This document shows, in pieces, positions 7,362-14,346 of a DNA stretch of 14,346 bases. Every line of letters begins with the position of its first letter. The stretch's first letter is position 1. The stretch spans positions 1-14,346 of the forward strand of contig CAZSXS010000087.1 in assembly GCA_964611385.1 (NCBI GenBank), in the 5' to 3' direction. Both the position numbers and the translations under genes were made by a program. The notes beneath the pieces were generated by a model. It had not been told where the DNA came from. It did no database searches and saw nothing but the letters and a program-made list of their open reading frames with translations. This DNA comes from CAZSXS01 sp964611385. GTDB taxonomy: Bacteria > Bacillota > Clostridia > Lachnospirales > CAYPQA01.

Positions 7362-7404
7362 ACGGGGAAACCCGCTGTATATATGCTCAGTCCCCGTGAC
7401 TGAG
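7362..7404 (+). promoter_or_regulatory. paired RNA hairpins between permease and binding-protein genes
   Basis: Hairpin A is CGGG-GAAA-CCCG (7363-7374), closed by a GNRA tetraloop. Hairpin B has a 7-bp stem, CTCAGTC (7386-7392) with GACTGAG (7398-7404). In addition ACGGGGA (7362-7368) is fully complementary to TCCCCGT (7391-7397), so the loop of B can pair with the stem of A in a competing structure. There is no U-tract, so this is not a simple terminator. Such elements ahead of binding-protein genes often set RNA processing or stability and raise binding-protein output; that role is inferred. Confidence 0.5.
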
Positions 7405-7447
7405 TAAAGGTGTTCAAAATGCGAATAAAAAAAGGGGAGGAATTATT

Positions 7448-9070
7448 ATGAAACGAGTTTCAAAGCTGCTTGCACTGTCGTTGGTATCAATGTTTTTGCT
7501 GTCGTCTTGCGATGCTAGTTCTTCGTCCGGCGGAACATCAAATGCGCCATCTACCGGAAACACTTCTGGCGGTAAGCTTTCCTTCAGAGCTACCACTGTA
7601 AATTTCGGCGACTCGGTAACGAATACGCCGATCCAAAAAGAATGGCTGAAGCAAATGTCAGCCAAAATGGGCAAGGAATTAGACATTAAGTTTGAGTATA
7701 TCAATGTTGGCGACTATACCGAAAAACTGAAGGTTATCGTTGCTGGTGGTGATATTCCAGATTTGCTTACCTTTGGCTGGCTGCCCATCGGGGATCTGAA
7801 TGCTTATGGTGACAAGGGCGTTTTTGCAGAACTGGACTCTATTTTAGACAAACTGCCAAACTACAAAAGTACCATTGACAAAGACAAAAATGCGAAAAAG
7901 AGAATTTATACGCCTGATGGTAAGCTCTATGCATTCTTCAATGGTAACTACATGCCCACAGTCTCAACCACCATTGTGAACTCTGCTGCTGTCAAAACGA
8001 GCGTTTTGAAAGAAAACAACTTGGAGATTCCAACAACGCTTAATGAAATGTATGAGGTTGCCAAGGTTTTAAAGGAAAAGGGGGTTTCGAAGTTCCCTAT
8101 TATTCAGAACGAGGAATGGCAAAATCCTGAGGGCGCTATTTTTGCAGCTTACCACACGGCCTCTGACCGCTTCTTCAACGGCAAGGAATATCAGTTCGGC
8201 CCTTTGATGGATGACTATAAGGAAGCCTTACAGTATTTAAACAAGATTTATACTGAGGGGTTAATTTCTCCCGACTACTTTACGCACAAGGTGGATAATG
8301 GTAATGCTGCTCTTGCAGATGGTTCGGCTTGTATTATTCCTTCTGTTTGGAACGGCTATCCTACAAATTGGAAAACTGAATATCCCGAAGATGAATGGGT
8401 TTTGGTTCCACTCTTAGCCAGCGACAAATATCCGGACGAACCTTGGATTTTTAGGGATGAGTTCCCCTCCGAATGGTCCTTTACCTCGGGCTACAGTGTT
8501 GTTGTGTCTGCAAAGTCAAAGGTTCTTGATGATGTTCTTCGGTTTATGGATTTCCAATATGATAATGATATTGTTCAGTTGATGAACTGGGGCATTGAAG
8601 GAGAGCACTTTAAAATTAATGACCAAGGCAAGAAGGAATTCCTTCTTTTAGGTGATGAGAACAAACTTGCACTCAAGGCATCCGGTCTACCGGTTTCTGG
8701 CAGCTGCCGCGCTGGTATCTTCCCACAAGTTCAAGATATCGACTTTTGGAGAATCGAAACCAACATGCCTGGCCCTATTTACTACAAGGGTAAGCTAGTT
8801 GAAGAGAAGTTAGTACCCTTTGCTGCCGCTAACATTACCCCACAAACCACCCACCCGGCCCAATACACCCCCATTTTCACCTTAAGCACCGCGGAAAACG
8901 AAGCTTACGCCAACATTATGACACCCGTGACTACCTTTGCGAAAGAAGAAAAGGTTAAGTTCATCAAGGGTCAGCGTCCTTTCAGCGATTGGCCAAAGTA
9001 TATCGAAGAGCTGAACAAGATGGGCGACATCCAAAAGGCTATGGATATTTATAATTCAAAGATTAAGTAA
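7448..9070 (+). CDS. lipoprotein sugar-binding protein of the ABC importer, LipO/YtcQ type
   Basis: This is the extracellular receptor that captures the substrate and hands it to the two permeases. The 540-residue precursor starts with a lipoprotein signal peptide, MKRVSKLLALSLVSMFLLSSC, with the lipobox LSSC and the lipid-modified Cys21. A Ser/Gly/Thr-rich linker follows (about 22-44), then a two-lobed binding domain. Features of solute-binding family 1 proteins seen here include VIVAGGDIPDLLTFG, SACIIPSVWNG, and EPWIFRDEFPSEWSFTSGYSVVVSAKSK. The C-terminal part, SDWPKYIEELNKMGDIQKAMDIYN, is typical of the roughly 500-residue LipO group. GGGGAGG (7434-7440) provides a strong ribosome binding site 7 nt before the ATG. 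The gene lies 92 bp after the permease and 67 bp before the large enzyme-like gene. Its ligand cannot be deduced from the sequence alone. Confidence 0.93.
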   Translation: MKRVSKLLALSLVSMFLLSSCDASSSSGGTSNAPSTGNTSGGKLSFRATTVNFGDSVTNTPIQKEWLKQMSAKMGKELDIKFEYINVGDYTEKLKVIVAGGDIPDLLTFGWLPIGDLNAYGDKGVFAELDSILDKLPNYKSTIDKDKNAKKRIYTPDGKLYAFFNGNYMPTVSTTIVNSAAVKTSVLKENNLEIPTTLNEMYEVAKVLKEKGVSKFPIIQNEEWQNPEGAIFAAYHTASDRFFNGKEYQFGPLMDDYKEALQYLNKIYTEGLISPDYFTHKVDNGNAALADGSACIIPSVWNGYPTNWKTEYPEDEWVLVPLLASDKYPDEPWIFRDEFPSEWSFTSGYSVVVSAKSKVLDDVLRFMDFQYDNDIVQLMNWGIEGEHFKINDQGKKEFLLLGDENKLALKASGLPVSGSCRAGIFPQVQDIDFWRIETNMPGPIYYKGKLVEEKLVPFAAANITPQTTHPAQYTPIFTLSTAENEAYANIMTPVTTFAKEEKVKFIKGQRPFSDWPKYIEELNKMGDIQKAMDIYNSKIK

Positions 9071-9089
9071 GTTTTAATACAAAATAAAA

Positions 9090-9120
9090 ATAGGGTGAAG
9101 GATTTAATCCTTCACCCTAT
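9090..9120. other. strong intercistronic stem-loop after the binding-protein gene
   Basis: A perfect 14-bp stem, ATAGGGTGAAGGAT (9090-9103) with ATCCTTCACCCTAT (9107-9120), has a 3-nt loop TTA. The plus strand shows no U-tract after it; instead the ribosome binding site and ATG of the next gene follow within 18 bases. It therefore probably protects the binding-protein mRNA or partially limits read-through. Read from the minus strand it is followed by TTTTTATTTTG, which looks like a terminator for antisense transcription. Confidence 0.65.
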
Positions 9121-9137
9121 ATGTATAGGAGAACAGT

Positions 9138-12089
9138 ATGAAAATATATCCTTATTTGGTGACGAATGATTCAGTAACAAAGGACGTTGTCATTGATGAT
9201 TCCGTCATTAATCACGCGGTCATTAATGATTCCGATATTAATGATTGCCTCACAAAAGATTCCTTTAAGCAAGAAAGGATTCAGTTCACTGTCCTAAGAA
9301 GATTTATGATTGAAAAGGGACGATTAAAGGACTTCAAGGCTGAAATAAAAAAATACACTAAGGATTTTGACCTGGGAACCATTATATGGCCTTCTTACGA
9401 AGTCCTTTTTACAGAAAACCTTGAAGAAATGGTGGACTATATTAAAGAAAAAAACTTAGTCTTATTTGATATCTGGGGCTATGTACCCGGCTCAGGCCCT
9501 GGAGGTTATTGGGTACAGTATAAGCCCGATTTAAACCGACTTAAGCATATTGAAGCGGTTCTTGGCGAAAACTGGAAGGGTGTTGACGTAGGTGAACAGG
9601 ACGGGCGTTATGTCATGGCCTATGTCTTTCAAATGCTCTACCCAAATGCAAACAAGGTAGAGCATTTTTTGAATTTTGATCGGCATATCGGAAAAATGTG
9701 TGATGAGCTGGGTGGCAAGATGGTCTCTCTTACCTCCATAACTTTGGGGCATCACGAGTTAAAGTATGGTCATTTTACTGGCATCGGTGCTGAAACCGGC
9801 CAAATGCATCCCAATTCACAAGTCTTTTATGCTTTTTTGCGCGGAGCAGGAAAACAGTATCAGGTGCCTTGGTTTGGTAATGTTTCTATCTATAACCGCT
9901 TTGGGTTTAAAATCTATTTGGATGGGGAACCGGACAAAGACCAGATTGATCATTTTCCCCATAGCGATACCAAGGGAACCAGCCTCAATCTTTTGAAGCG
10001 CTTGTTGTACAGCCACATTTTTTATAATTGTAGCATTGTGGGCTTTGAATCCATGTGGTTCCGGCAAAGAGTGATTAACGGCTGTATTGAAGAAACCGAT
10101 GTCCTTAGCCCTGTGGGCCGGATTCAACAAGCCGCTGTCCAATGGGTACGCCAGAACGCACCGGTTGGCACCTTGTTAACCCCAGTTGCTGTATTGTGTG
10201 ACTTCTTCGGTGGCTGGACCTTCCCAAATTATAACTATCAAATTTACAGACGCTGGGGCAACCTTCCGTTTACAGCAGGAGATTACTTCGCTGACCATGT
10301 GTTTGATCTGTTTTATCCCCAGTATCAAGACTCCTCTTATTTTTATGACGAAACCGGATTTAATTCCGCTACGCCCTACGGGGACATTGTCGATGCCCTA
10401 TTAAGTGATGTCAAAACAGATCTTTTGTTCCGTTATGACACGCTGATACTCGCAACGGAAACTGATATGAACGAGGAGTTCAAAGATAAACTGGAGGCTT
10501 ATGTTCGACAAGGTGGTACCCTGGTTATGACCGCCGGAAACTTAGCCAAATGTAAGGGCTGGTTTCTGGGGGCTGCTACAGGGGCCTTAAGCTGCTTTGA
10601 AGCCGGAACAGTTACGACGAAGGCTGGAATTGTTACTGAGCCTTATACATTCTCGCTTTACAGCTTAAGTCTGCCTTCGGGGGCGGAAATCCTAGCCCAG
10701 GAAGATGCTTCGACTCAGGTTGCCGCGGCTACCTTTTCCTATGGCCAAGGTTCTGTCCTGCTCTTTGCAAGTCCCTTTGCCGTCACCAACGAGCCTGTCC
10801 TTACTGTGCTGTCCTTTGAGTTAAACAAAGCTTTAGAAAAACCCCATCCCTTATTGGCGCATGTCCGCTTGCTCCTGGACGATCTCTTCAAACAAAAAGC
10901 CCTCTTCACAGTGGGCGAGGGCTTGAGTATTATCAGCTGTCGAAAGGAAAACGGGAAATATACACTTTGTGTTTGCAATAATACCTTGGAGGAAAAAGAG
11001 ATCAACTTGCGCAGCCATATCGGCGAGCTTATCTCTGTCACGGAGCTTGAAACCGATCAATCAGAGAAATACGATAAGGGCTATTTCGCTGATGAATATA
11101 TGGAAGAGCATCCGGATTTCTATGAGAATTTTTACGGTAAGTTACTTACCTTTGACAAAAAGACTGGAAAGATTCTGGCAGGAGATGTTCGGATTTTTGC
11201 CGTAGAGATAGAGGAAAGTCTCGTGGAGTCTCTCCCCGTTCCGACGGCTTTCAAAAAAAGACCAGGCTTAGGCTACAACATACGAAAAGTTCTGTCCATC
11301 AAAGAAGAAATACAAAGATATCCTACCTTTTTGGATTATTTTGATACCATCAACCTGGATTATCAGCTCGTGAACTGCTTGGAGCCCCAGCATCTGGCGC
11401 AAGAGGGCAAATGGCTACAAAATCAAGGGCTCAGAGTCATGACAGACTTGTCCTCAGGTATCAATCTTTATCCGAATCTGCGACTGGTGAACAATGATGA
11501 AAAAGAATATACGGAAAGTATGGCTGTTATTCAAAATGTTATAATAAAAATGAAATTTTTGAACAGCCGAGACTTGATCCTATGCTTACATAAGCACCCA
11601 GAAAACAATTTTACCGATGAGCAAACAGTTGCTAGTTTCATCGAAACCATCCAGTGTATTTGCGGCTTGGCAGAAGCCGAGGGGATTACTGTCTATCTAC
11701 GGACAAAGCATGTTGAACATCGTTGGAAGACTGGGCAAAAATGGGGGTCAAGCATACTCCTAGCAGCAGCCATTGAGAAAATAATGGACTTAGGCATTCA
11801 GAATCTAAAGCTTGCGGTCAATACTGCCCTTCTGCATACGGCTACGCTTGAGGAAGTGCAGGCTTTATCTGATAAGATCGGGATCTGGCTGCTTGCCAGT
11901 ACTGAATTTGATTTAACAGGACGGCTTTGGAGTGCGAACTCTCCACTTGTGACTTCTAATTCTCTTGGTAGCTTAAAGCCCTATCTTGACCTGGCCCCAC
12001 AGGCTGTGAAAATACTGGACTGCCCTTACGAAAATTGGGATGAAGTGTATAGGGATATCAAGGCCTTTGAATCTTTATATAATGATTAA
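9138..12089 (+). CDS. large cytoplasmic multidomain protein, putative glycoside hydrolase
   Basis: I do not recognise a characterised family. The 983-residue protein has no signal peptide or membrane helix. After seven pentapeptide repeats (8-42) comes a region consistent with a TIM-barrel hydrolase (about 48-345). Acidic residues near likely strand ends are Glu153 (VDVGEQDGRY), Glu219 (GIGAETGQ) and Glu304 (VGFESMWF). The segment RYDTLILATETDMNEEFKDK with AYVRQGGTLVMTAGN (432-467) resembles the flavodoxin-like domain of GH42 beta-galactosidases. A beta-rich part follows (about 590-690), then a second alpha/beta part (about 728-975) resembling a sugar-isomerase barrel. Its place as the last gene of the importer operon suggests it breaks down the imported compound in the cytoplasm. 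AGGAG (9127-9131) lies 6 nt before the ATG. The function is inferred from context and fold-like resemblance. Confidence 0.8.
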   Translation: MKIYPYLVTNDSVTKDVVIDDSVINHAVINDSDINDCLTKDSFKQERIQFTVLRRFMIEKGRLKDFKAEIKKYTKDFDLGTIIWPSYEVLFTENLEEMVDYIKEKNLVLFDIWGYVPGSGPGGYWVQYKPDLNRLKHIEAVLGENWKGVDVGEQDGRYVMAYVFQMLYPNANKVEHFLNFDRHIGKMCDELGGKMVSLTSITLGHHELKYGHFTGIGAETGQMHPNSQVFYAFLRGAGKQYQVPWFGNVSIYNRFGFKIYLDGEPDKDQIDHFPHSDTKGTSLNLLKRLLYSHIFYNCSIVGFESMWFRQRVINGCIEETDVLSPVGRIQQAAVQWVRQNAPVGTLLTPVAVLCDFFGGWTFPNYNYQIYRRWGNLPFTAGDYFADHVFDLFYPQYQDSSYFYDETGFNSATPYGDIVDALLSDVKTDLLFRYDTLILATETDMNEEFKDKLEAYVRQGGTLVMTAGNLAKCKGWFLGAATGALSCFEAGTVTTKAGIVTEPYTFSLYSLSLPSGAEILAQEDASTQVAAATFSYGQGSVLLFASPFAVTNEPVLTVLSFELNKALEKPHPLLAHVRLLLDDLFKQKALFTVGEGLSIISCRKENGKYTLCVCNNTLEEKEINLRSHIGELISVTELETDQSEKYDKGYFADEYMEEHPDFYENFYGKLLTFDKKTGKILAGDVRIFAVEIEESLVESLPVPTAFKKRPGLGYNIRKVLSIKEEIQRYPTFLDYFDTINLDYQLVNCLEPQHLAQEGKWLQNQGLRVMTDLSSGINLYPNLRLVNNDEKEYTESMAVIQNVIIKMKFLNSRDLILCLHKHPENNFTDEQTVASFIETIQCICGLAEAEGITVYLRTKHVEHRWKTGQKWGSSILLAAAIEKIMDLGIQNLKLAVNTALLHTATLEEVQALSDKIGIWLLASTEFDLTGRLWSANSPLVTSNSLGSLKPYLDLAPQAVKILDCPYENWDEVYRDIKAFESLYND
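9159..9263 (+). repeat. 15-bp tandem repeat, seven in-frame copies, inside the large enzyme-like gene
   Basis: Seven consecutive 15-bp units encode VTNDS, VTKDV, VIDDS, VINHA, VINDS, DINDC and LTKDS, residues 8-42. The central units are closest at the DNA level, for example GTCATTGATGATTCC and GTCATTAATGATTCC. The consensus peptide is V-I/T-N-D-S. The unit length is a multiple of three, so gain or loss of copies keeps the frame. The repeat lies just after the start codon and before the first folded domain. Confidence 0.85.
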
Positions 12090-12101
12090 GCCACATTTAT
12101 T

Positions 12102-13835
12102 TTAACACGATAAAACTTGAGGGCGTGAATATCCATCCAATAATTCTTTTAAGGCTTCCTCGTTCAAAGTCTCTCTTTCTAAAAGTTCGTCGGCAATCTT
12201 TTTCAGTAACTCTTTGTTTTCTTGGATGATCCCCATCGTCCTATGATAGAACGTTTCTGCCAACTCCTTGCATTCCTCGTAGAAGTCCTTGCCTTCGAAA
12301 AGATTCCGGTTCAGTAAATCCTTACCCATACCATACTTGGCCACGTAATCCATCAGGATTGACGTGGCTTTTTCTATATCGTTGCTGGCGCCGGTGGTGA
12401 TGTTCTCGGAACCGAAGAAGCTTTCCTCCGCTGCTCGACCGCCGAGGCTGACGCAGACTTGCCCTTCCATCTCACTCTTGGTGTAAAAGAGCTTCTCTGC
12501 CGGTATGTTGACACAAAAACCGCCTGCCCCCTTTGTGCTGGGGATGATGGTTACCTTAGCGATGGTGTTTTGCGGTAGTAAAAGGGCAGAGATCAAAGCA
12601 TGTCCGGCCTCGTGTATGGCCGTGATCTCTCGGTCTCTTTGGGCTATGCCGCTTCTGTCCTTCTTTTCACTTCCGGCAATAATGGTGTAGTAGGCTTTGT
12701 CAAAATCCTCGTTGCTAATCTTGTCGCTTGTTCCCTTAGCTGCCAAAATTGCCGCCTCGTTCATCAGTCCCTCTAACATGGCTCCGCTAAAGTATACGGT
12801 TTGCTTTGCCAATGCTTTCAGGCTTACTTCTCCGGCTATGGGCTTGCTCTCTGCATAATAAGATAAGATTCTTTCTCTGGCGTTTAAGTCCGGTAGGCCG
12901 ATCTCAATCTGCCGATCGAAGCGACCTGGCCGTAAAAGCGCTTCGTCTAAGGTGTCCAGACGGTTGGTGGCTGCCACCACTACGATGCCCATCTTACTGT
13001 CAAAGCCCGACATTTCTGTCAAGAGCGCGTTTAAGGTCTGCTCTCGTTCATCATTGCCGCCCACGGTGGAGTTGCTTCTCTTTTTCCCTAGAGCATCAAT
13101 TTCATCAATGAAGATAACTGCTTTTTTGGCCTCTCTTGCCTTTTTAAAAAGCTCACGGACGCGCCCGGCTCCAACACCCACGTACATCTGAACAAAGTCC
13201 GAGCCGCTGACCGCATAGAAGGGAACCCCTGCTTCCCCTGCAATTGCCTTGGCCATTAGGGTCTTGCCCGTTCCAGGAGGCCCGTATAGTATGATGCCCC
13301 TGGGCATCTTGGCGCCGTACTTGGTATATTTTTCTGGATTCTTGATAAAGTCAACGATATCAATGACGCTTTCCTTGGCCTCATCGTTTCCGGCGATATC
13401 ATCAAAGGACAAAAGACTCTGGCTGTCGGAGGGCACAGAGGCTGCGTTTAAAGCCATAGCACCCACCCCCCCTCGGCTTCTCCGGTAAAACAGAGCAAAG
13501 CCTCCAAACAGGCAAAGCATAAAGAATACTTGGGAAAATTGCCCCATGTAGTCGTTTTCTGTGATCTTCACACCCTTCAATAGCATCTCTTCTTTAAAGT
13601 CCGCTTTTCTAGGATTGTCCGTCAAGTAGAGCGTCTCGTCATTCACTTTTTTAAAACTGAGTAGCTTGTCGCTGTTTAAATTGACGCTTTCGACCGCCCT
13701 CGCTGTGACCCAGTCCATAAAGTGCAGATACGGTACCTCCACCTGTTCCGACTTTTTACTGTCATATAAAATATAAGCAAACGCAGAAAAAATTAGGATC
13801 ATAAACAATGCAGCCGTTATGTTTTTTCTATTCAT
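12102..13835 (-). CDS. ftsH: FtsH-family membrane AAA+ zinc metalloprotease
   Basis: FtsH proteases form membrane-bound hexamers that use ATP to extract and degrade membrane and cytosolic proteins. The 577-residue product has a membrane helix (about 6-24), an external segment of about 75 residues and a second helix (about 100-117). The AAA domain shows Walker A GPPGTGKT (185-192), pore loop FVQMYVG (214-220), Walker B VIFIDEID (240-247) and the second region of homology, TNRLDTLDEALLRPGRFDR (290-308). The protease domain shows the zinc motif HEAGH (408-412) and the third ligand, Asp486, in TGASNDIEKAT, so it should be active. It is shorter than E. coli FtsH (644) and diverges at FSGAMLEGLMNEAA, where most members have FSGADL, so it may be a paralog of the housekeeping enzyme. 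The start at 13835 has GGAGG 5 nt upstream; the ATG at 13853 does not. It converges on the large enzyme-like gene with 12 bp between stops and is divergent from the rRNA operon. I see no good promoter for it. Confidence 0.92.
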   Translation of the reverse strand: MNRKNITAALFMILIFSAFAYILYDSKKSEQVEVPYLHFMDWVTARAVESVNLNSDKLLSFKKVNDETLYLTDNPRKADFKEEMLLKGVKITENDYMGQFSQVFFMLCLFGGFALFYRRSRGGVGAMALNAASVPSDSQSLLSFDDIAGNDEAKESVIDIVDFIKNPEKYTKYGAKMPRGIILYGPPGTGKTLMAKAIAGEAGVPFYAVSGSDFVQMYVGVGAGRVRELFKKAREAKKAVIFIDEIDALGKKRSNSTVGGNDEREQTLNALLTEMSGFDSKMGIVVVAATNRLDTLDEALLRPGRFDRQIEIGLPDLNARERILSYYAESKPIAGEVSLKALAKQTVYFSGAMLEGLMNEAAILAAKGTSDKISNEDFDKAYYTIIAGSEKKDRSGIAQRDREITAIHEAGHALISALLLPQNTIAKVTIIPSTKGAGGFCVNIPAEKLFYTKSEMEGQVCVSLGGRAAEESFFGSENITTGASNDIEKATSILMDYVAKYGMGKDLLNRNLFEGKDFYEECKELAETFYHRTMGIIQENKELLKKIADELLERETLNEEALKELLDGYSRPQVLSC

Positions 13836-14070
13836 GTCTACCTCCCCGCCCATTTGGGCTCACTAAACTCAAAGGACTATTTCAAGAGTATAACAGACCA
13901 AGCTTCAAAAGTATAAATGTAAGTTGTGGAAACGGGAGAACCCCTACGAAGCGAAGTGCAAAAGGAGGCTGTTTTTGTCTTTTCGGATTCAAAAGGGTGC
14001 AAGGGGTCGAGCATTGTGATAGGAGAATAAGCCCGAAAACCCACATAAAAAGCACATTTATAGAGCCTCT
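13836..14070. other. spacer between ftsH and the rRNA promoter
   Basis: Apart from the ftsH ribosome binding site at its left end, I see no gene in this stretch. A TATACT read on the minus strand near 13888 lacks a well-spaced -35 box. Short frames of 63 and 91 codons overlap here on opposite strands without a ribosome binding site or any recognisable protein. Confidence 0.5.
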
Positions 14071-14131
14071 CAAAAATTTTTAAAATTTTTTTGAAAAATT
14101 AGTTGACAGATTCCAATTCCTATGCTAGAAT
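14071..14131 (+). promoter_or_regulatory. rRNA operon promoter with UP element and extended -10
   Basis: A consensus -35 box TTGACA (14103-14108) and -10 box TAGAAT (14126-14131) are separated by exactly 17 bp. TGC precedes the -10 box, making it an extended -10. Directly upstream, 14071-14102 is almost pure alternating A- and T-tracts, the form of an UP element bound by the RNA polymerase alpha subunit. The start site is expected near 14138. This is the expected build of a very strong stable-RNA promoter. Confidence 0.88.
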
Positions 14132-14158
14132 AGCTTTCGTTCTCGAACGTTGACAGAT
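14103..14158 (+). repeat. 9-bp direct repeat containing the -35 box
   Basis: TTGACAGAT occurs at 14103-14111 and again at 14150-14158, 47 bp apart. The second copy looks like the -35 box of a tandem promoter, but no acceptable -10 box stands 16-18 bp downstream. It may be the remnant of a second promoter. Confidence 0.4.
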
Positions 14159-14183
14159 GAATAGCTGTAAATCACCTAAATCA

Positions 14184-14259
14184 AAACAAGCAAGTTTAAC
14201 AAGCTTCGTTGTACAATTGCATTAAGCATTGTACAAATCCCGAACTTGAAACAAGCAAG
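14184..14259 (+). promoter_or_regulatory. structured rRNA leader with boxA-like element
   Basis: The leader contains a stem-loop, TTGTACAATTGC (14209-14220) with GCATTGTACAA (14226-14236), one bulged T and loop ATTAA. An outer pairing CAAGTT (14191-14196) with AACTTG (14243-14248) can enclose it. The 11-mer AAACAAGCAAG flanks the structure at 14184-14194 and 14249-14259. TTTAACAA (14195-14202) matches the core of boxA antitermination sites. These features suit rRNA antitermination and precursor processing. Confidence 0.5.
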
Positions 14260-14295
14260 AAAAATGCAACAAGAAATGTCAGCAACAAGCCAGTT

Positions 14296-14346
<51 letters not shown>

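Noticed and set aside
12806..13488. Open frames on the plus strand opposite the FtsH gene
   Set aside because: They lie wholly antisense to a strongly conserved AAA+ domain, have no ribosome binding sites and show low-complexity, non-protein-like composition.
13836..13853. ATG at 13853 as start of the FtsH protein
   Set aside because: The extension MGGEVD encodes the ribosome binding site GGGGAGG of the next ATG, so the frame is an artefact of translating the untranslated leader.
13808..14083. 91-codon open frame on the plus strand between ftsH and the rRNA promoter
   Set aside because: No ribosome binding site, overlap with the ftsH start and the AT-rich UP element, and no resemblance to a known protein.

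Overview
The window looks like the chromosome of a low-GC Firmicute of the Clostridia type. The evidence is AT-rich spacers, strong GGAGG-type ribosome binding sites, TTGACA/TATAAT-type promoters, a lipoprotein-based sugar importer, and a 16S rRNA 5' end reading GGATGAACGCTGGCGGCGTG followed by CCTAA. I cannot name the genus. There is no sign of phage, transposon, CRISPR or tRNA genes.

Layout. (1) 1-1265: an untranslated control region with a good promoter, then a class II fructose-bisphosphate aldolase and a strong hairpin terminator that works in both directions. (2) 1274-3009, minus strand: a two-gene unit, a class III Fic AMP-transferase followed by a DUF6398-type protein of unknown function, with its own promoter. 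(3) 3153-12089: a carbohydrate-uptake locus. A membrane-anchored AraC-type regulator (minus) is divergent from an operon of two ABC permeases (LplB-like and YtcP/LplC-like), a lipoprotein solute-binding protein and a 983-residue multidomain protein that resembles a cytoplasmic glycoside hydrolase. No ATPase gene is present, as is usual for importers that share an MsmX-type ATPase encoded elsewhere. (4) 12102-13835, minus strand: a compact FtsH-family membrane AAA+ protease. (5) 13836-14346: a strong rRNA promoter with an A/T-tract UP element, a structured leader and the first ~51 bases of a 16S rRNA gene.

How the genes probably work together: the regulator senses something outside the cell and switches on the divergent operon; the lipoprotein and permeases import an oligosaccharide-like compound; the large protein, which has no signal peptide, would process it inside. 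The aldolase, Fic pair, FtsH and rRNA operon are separate transcription units.

The most interesting items are the 983-residue protein (unusual domain order, seven tandem pentapeptide repeats encoded by a 15-bp repeat at its N terminus, and a C-terminal barrel-like part that seems to lack metal ligands), the Fic-DUF6398 pairing, a cysteine cluster in the regulator, and mutually exclusive RNA pairings just ahead of the binding-protein gene. Five starts were moved to a downstream ATG because the ribosome binding site lies inside the longer reading frame.
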